Shown here piece by piece: positions 42,171 through 44,916 of a stretch of 44,916 bases of DNA. The translations under genes and the position numbers were made by a program. How positions within the stretch are numbered: position 1 is the stretch's first letter; the number at the start of each line of letters is the position of its first letter. Origin of the DNA: Bryobacterales bacterium (GTDB taxonomy: Bacteria > Acidobacteriota > Terriglobia > Bryobacterales > Bryobacteraceae); the NCBI GenBank assembly GCA_003163855.1, contig PLRJ01000193.1, positions 17,839 through 62,754 of the forward strand, given 5' to 3'. The notes under the pieces are model-generated. The model worked only from the letters and a program-made list of their open reading frames with translations. It did no database searches and was not told where the DNA came from.

Positions 42171-44225
42171 CTAGAAATTTAGGTGAGCTATCGCGGTGCG
42201 AAGCTCGGCATTCTGTCGGGCTGCTGTGTGCGTCAGCTCGGTCCTCTGGTCGCGCAGTTGTGCCAATTTAACCTCGTTGTCGTTCAGCTTGGCGCTGTAT
42301 TGACGAACCTGGTCTTCCTGGCCTTTTACCTTATTCAAACTGTCGATGTTCTGCCGCAGCCGGCTTTGGTCCTGCGTCAGTTCGTCGATATTGGATTTGC
42401 CGGAATCAAGCGTCGCCTGGGTTTGCGCAATCTGCTGCTTGAGATCCACAATCGCCTGTAATTGCTGACGGCCTTCGGCACTCAACTTCTTGTTTTGGAT
42501 GACTTCGATCAAGCGGTCGGACCCGCTGGAGGCAACCGCCAGGGTGTCGGAAGTTACCTTCTCTTCCTCCACTTTCAGAGTCTGTGTTCCATTCGCTGGC
42601 AAGCGCACTTCAAAGCGGTAGGCAGTCGCCGTCTGTTCCACCGGCTTGGGCGAGATTACCGTGTACTCATTCAGGCCGTCCTGCTGGATGATCAGTGTTT
42701 TGGCTTTGGCATCCACATTCTTGATCTCGTAGGTCCGATGGTCGCGCTCGGAGCTCTTCATCTCAAGAATGCCGTTGTTGGAATGAACCTCCAACAAGTG
42801 CTCGTCACCGTTGTCGAAGTTGTTTGTGATGCGCGTACCGTAGTCGACGGCATAGCCGATCAGGCGTTTATCGCCGCCCTTCAAAGTTTCAACCAGCGCT
42901 TCGCCGGCATAAGCTCCGGCATCGTAGACCGTGATAGGGCCACCGTCGAGCGTTTTGTCTGTTGAGTTGGTGACTTCGGCAGCGTTGACTGGATGCTCTC
43001 CGTCCTTGGATGTGTAGATCAGCAGCTTACGCGCAGCTACCTTATCGGAAAGAAATGGCAGCATGGCGGACTGGTTGTGCTTAATGGTGACGGGTGTGGC
43101 GAAGTTATATTCGAAGAGCTCGCCCAGGACAGAGCCGGTGGCTCCGACGACATCGCTTGTTACTTCGACAGTTTGAGCCATGGCTCTGGGTGCCATGAGT
43201 TGGTTGGCTACGAATGCCTTAGCGCGCGCGGGAGGTGGCGGCGCAGCGCCGGGCACACCACCCACGATGCCGCCCAGCACCCCGCCAGCCATGCCAGTTC
43301 CGCCAACGACGCCGTTTCGTTCACCCACCGTCTGGCCATCAACGCTGCCGCTATAAACCTCCGGACCCGCCGCTCGATCCTCCGGCAACTCAGCCACCTG
43401 CCGGTTCCCAAATCGCGGACGATCCAGCAAACTGATAAACGAAATAGGCCGGCCGGACACCACCGAAAGCTTGACGCTGTTCCAATCTTCGTCCGTGGTG
43501 TTATCCACAATCGCCCAACCCTCCAAAGTGGCGGCCGACTCATTCAACGCCAGCCGGTAAGACGATTTCCAAATGGCAGCAGGCGTGATGTAAGAGATGC
43601 GAAGATCGCGCCCGGCATCGCTGGCTGAATCAATATAAACGCTGCGCGTATCGCGCGAATTTGCCTTGGCAATCGTCTGCAAATACTGCTTAAGCTGATC
43701 CTGCAATCGTGCATCCAGAAAGTGCAGCGACGTGATGCGGCGCAGGTCGATATTTTCAACGTCGCCGGAATCAAGCAATAGAGTCAGTTGTTCATCTGTT
43801 ATCTGCGTATCGTTCCTGCCGCTATTGGCCACCGATCGTGCACTCAGTATCGAGCCGGACAGAACACCCTCCGAAGTCTTCACCTGCAGGCGGGAGCCCT
43901 TCAATGTATCCAGAAACGCACTCAACATTTCTCCCTGACCAATCTGAAAAGGAAATTTTCCGAGTTGCTGCTCGAGCGTTGCATTCGAGTCGTAGCGTAT
44001 GCCGGTGATGCGGCCGCCGGAACGGTCGCTCACCGTCAGCGACTTCAACACATCGTTCATATCGGTGTTCTTGAAATCGAGCCTCGCTTCCTCGCCTGAA
44101 GCCACCGAACCTTCCCGCTGGATGTAGGCAATACCGTGCTTATACAGCGTTATCTGTTTAACGGGCAGATCGGCCGCAAAGGCCAAAGCGGCACAAAGGA
44201 AAAGAGCGAAAATACGCTTGGTCAT
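42171..44225 (-). CDS. DUF4139 domain-containing exported protein
   Basis: The protein has 684 residues with a signal peptide (KRIFALFLCAALAFA). The mature start DLPVKQITLYKHGIAYIQRE and the central WKSSYRLALNESAATLEGWA, followed by IVDNTTDEDWNSVKLSVVSG, are the DUF4139 signatures, as in the mucoidy inhibitor MuiA group. A Gly-rich and Pro-rich insert (VVGGTGMAGGVLGGIVGG, then a PPPP stretch) lies around 310-345. The last 100 residues (VDLKQQIAQTQATLDSGKSN onwards) are predicted coiled coil. In MuiA relatives the coil is N-terminal, so the order here differs. Biochemical role is unknown. It probably forms an operon with the helical gene at 44295-44585 upstream, 69 bases away. Confidence 0.85.
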   Translation of the reverse strand: MTKRIFALFLCAALAFAADLPVKQITLYKHGIAYIQREGSVASGEEARLDFKNTDMNDVLKSLTVSDRSGGRITGIRYDSNATLEQQLGKFPFQIGQGEMLSAFLDTLKGSRLQVKTSEGVLSGSILSARSVANSGRNDTQITDEQLTLLLDSGDVENIDLRRITSLHFLDARLQDQLKQYLQTIAKANSRDTRSVYIDSASDAGRDLRISYITPAAIWKSSYRLALNESAATLEGWAIVDNTTDEDWNSVKLSVVSGRPISFISLLDRPRFGNRQVAELPEDRAAGPEVYSGSVDGQTVGERNGVVGGTGMAGGVLGGIVGGVPGAAPPPPARAKAFVANQLMAPRAMAQTVEVTSDVVGATGSVLGELFEYNFATPVTIKHNQSAMLPFLSDKVAARKLLIYTSKDGEHPVNAAEVTNSTDKTLDGGPITVYDAGAYAGEALVETLKGGDKRLIGYAVDYGTRITNNFDNGDEHLLEVHSNNGILEMKSSERDHRTYEIKNVDAKAKTLIIQQDGLNEYTVISPKPVEQTATAYRFEVRLPANGTQTLKVEEEKVTSDTLAVASSGSDRLIEVIQNKKLSAEGRQQLQAIVDLKQQIAQTQATLDSGKSNIDELTQDQSRLRQNIDSLNKVKGQEDQVRQYSAKLNDNEVKLAQLRDQRTELTHTAARQNAELRTAIAHLNF

Positions 44226-44294
44226 GGGACTGACTCCTGCTGGATTAGAAGTCAGTCCGTGGGTGGAAAGTTCCCGAAATCGCGAAATAGATCT

Positions 44295-44585
44295 CTACTT
44301 AGGTTCGAAGCCAGTCAGCAGCCAGTCGATGGCGGCCCGCAGTTCAGAGAGTTGATGAGTGACAGCGCGGATCTGTTCCACCTGGCTGCCCTGCGCGATG
44401 TCCGAGGCCTGGCTATGCAGTTCCTCGGCTTTTGCCAGCGCGGCATTCGCCTCCGGAAACTTGGCATCGGCATAGGCTTTGCGCGCCGCGGCAACAAAGA
44501 CGAAGCCGCTATTAATTTCGTTCTCAATCATCTTCAGCAAGTACTCTCTTGGAATGTTCTGCGCTTCGAGTTCCATCTGTAACAT
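44295..44585 (-). CDS. Short helical protein, unknown
   Basis: The product has 96 residues. The start at 44585 has AGGAG seven bases upstream. It has no signal peptide and no membrane helix. The sequence is mostly alpha-helical, with an Ala-rich segment FVFVAAARKAYADAKFPEAN resembling half of a TPR hairpin, then a second helical pair (EQIRAVTHQLSELRAAIDWL). No family recognised. It lies upstream of the DUF4139 gene on the same strand, behind a leader with two hairpins. Confidence 0.7.
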   Translation of the reverse strand: MLQMELEAQNIPREYLLKMIENEINSGFVFVAAARKAYADAKFPEANAALAKAEELHSQASDIAQGSQVEQIRAVTHQLSELRAAIDWLLTGFEPK

Positions 44586-44617
44586 TATTTTTCTCCTGAA
44601 GCCAGGACGCTTTCAGG

Positions 44618-44683
44618 GCCGGGCTCGTCCGACCGGGCCCGGCTTTGTACCGGAAGGGAACGGAGTCAATGTCTTCCTTCCGG
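44618..44683 (-). promoter_or_regulatory. Two consecutive hairpins in the leader of the 44585 gene
   Basis: Read on the minus strand, CCGGAAGG pairs with CCTTCCGG (44683-44676 and 44657-44650, perfect eight-base stem). GCCGGGC then pairs with GCCCGGC (44643-44637 and 44624-44618, loop of 12). They sit 33-98 bases before the start codon, ahead of the ribosome binding site. No known riboswitch consensus was recognised and there is no T-run. They could control translation or mark the end of another transcript. Confidence 0.4.
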
Positions 44684-44841
44684 GTTCGTTTGAAGTTTGA
44701 ATTCCACACATGCGCTGTGGATCCATTGCTGCTAAGGGAGACAAGCCTGTTCATGCAAAAGTCACACGTTGCCACCTGGAGATCATAATTACAAAAACTT
44801 AACCGTTGTGACCTCGCGCCTGCTTCGCGTGTCCTAGGTCG

Positions 44842-44867
44842 TACAAGCGCAAAGGGCACAAGGCCGT
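44842..44867. repeat. Right copy of the terminal inverted repeat
   Basis: TACAAGCGCAAAGGGCACAA followed by GGCCGT matches the reverse complement of positions 1-26 with one mismatch. The 49 bases beyond it reach the window edge and show no recognisable gene. Confidence 0.7.
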
Positions 44868-44916
44868 GCCGCCGAGCAGATGAGGAACCCGTTGATCGAG
44901 GCGGCCTCGGCGTGCC

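Noticed and set aside
44524-44859. 111-codon minus-strand frame at the right end
   Set aside because: It overlaps the 96-residue gene, which has a good ribosome binding site, and its upstream part covers the hairpin leader and end repeat.

Overview
The window looks like a piece of an acidobacterial chromosome, most likely from the Solibacter/Bryobacter side of the phylum. This is inferred from gene content, because no rRNA or other marker is present. The signs are a PEP-CTERM protein and an exosortase with an EpsI partner, a bacterial tricorn protease homologue, an S55 (SpoIVB-type) secreted protein, secreted proteins with choice-of-anchor D and Ig-like domains, a 2729-residue Ig-repeat glycosidase-like protein, a DUF4139 protein, and moderately high GC. 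No tRNA, rRNA, CRISPR array, insertion sequence or integrase was seen.

Layout. Positions 1-764 (minus) hold the classic rpmH-rnpA-yidD cluster, with yidD cut by the window edge. Positions 934-10533 (plus) run PEP-CTERM protein, tricorn protease, PP2C phosphatase, three envelope or secreted proteins of unknown role, thiD, and a small flagellar-rod-like protein. Positions 10530-14852 (minus) carry a VOC protein with a possible MOSC remnant behind it, then a tight four-gene run: exosortase, EpsI, a JAMM peptidase, and a fusion of a CysO/MoaD-like sulfur carrier with a MoeZ-type E1/rhodanese. Positions 14942-18523 (plus) carry the S55 protein and an MscS channel. Between 18460 and 19363 lies a graveyard: an orphan antitoxin, the start of a PIN toxin, and the last part of a Ser/Thr kinase. 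Positions 19538-27727 (minus) are one giant gene ending in 17 Ig-like repeats.

From 28101 the window holds a MarR-YceI operon divergent from a Tat-exported oxidoreductase, proline catabolism (P5C dehydrogenase, with YtxH upstream), a GH51 arabinofuranosidase, ComEC behind a TPR lipoprotein-like gene, a heptaheme cytochrome c with TPRs, an M28 peptidase, two small envelope proteins, a DUF4139 protein and a short helical protein.

The most interesting unit is 11462-14852. The sulfur carrier domain is fused in front of its own activating enzyme, so its Gly-Gly tail is internal and followed by Ser. A JAMM peptidase of the kind that trims or releases such tails is encoded immediately upstream with overlapping ends. 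In Mycobacterium the equivalent parts (Mec+, CysO, MoeZ) are separate proteins of a cysteine biosynthesis route. Here they sit in the same operon as a protein-sorting transpeptidase. The two ends of the window also share a 26-base near-identical inverted repeat, which suggests that the sequence stops at a genomic repeat.
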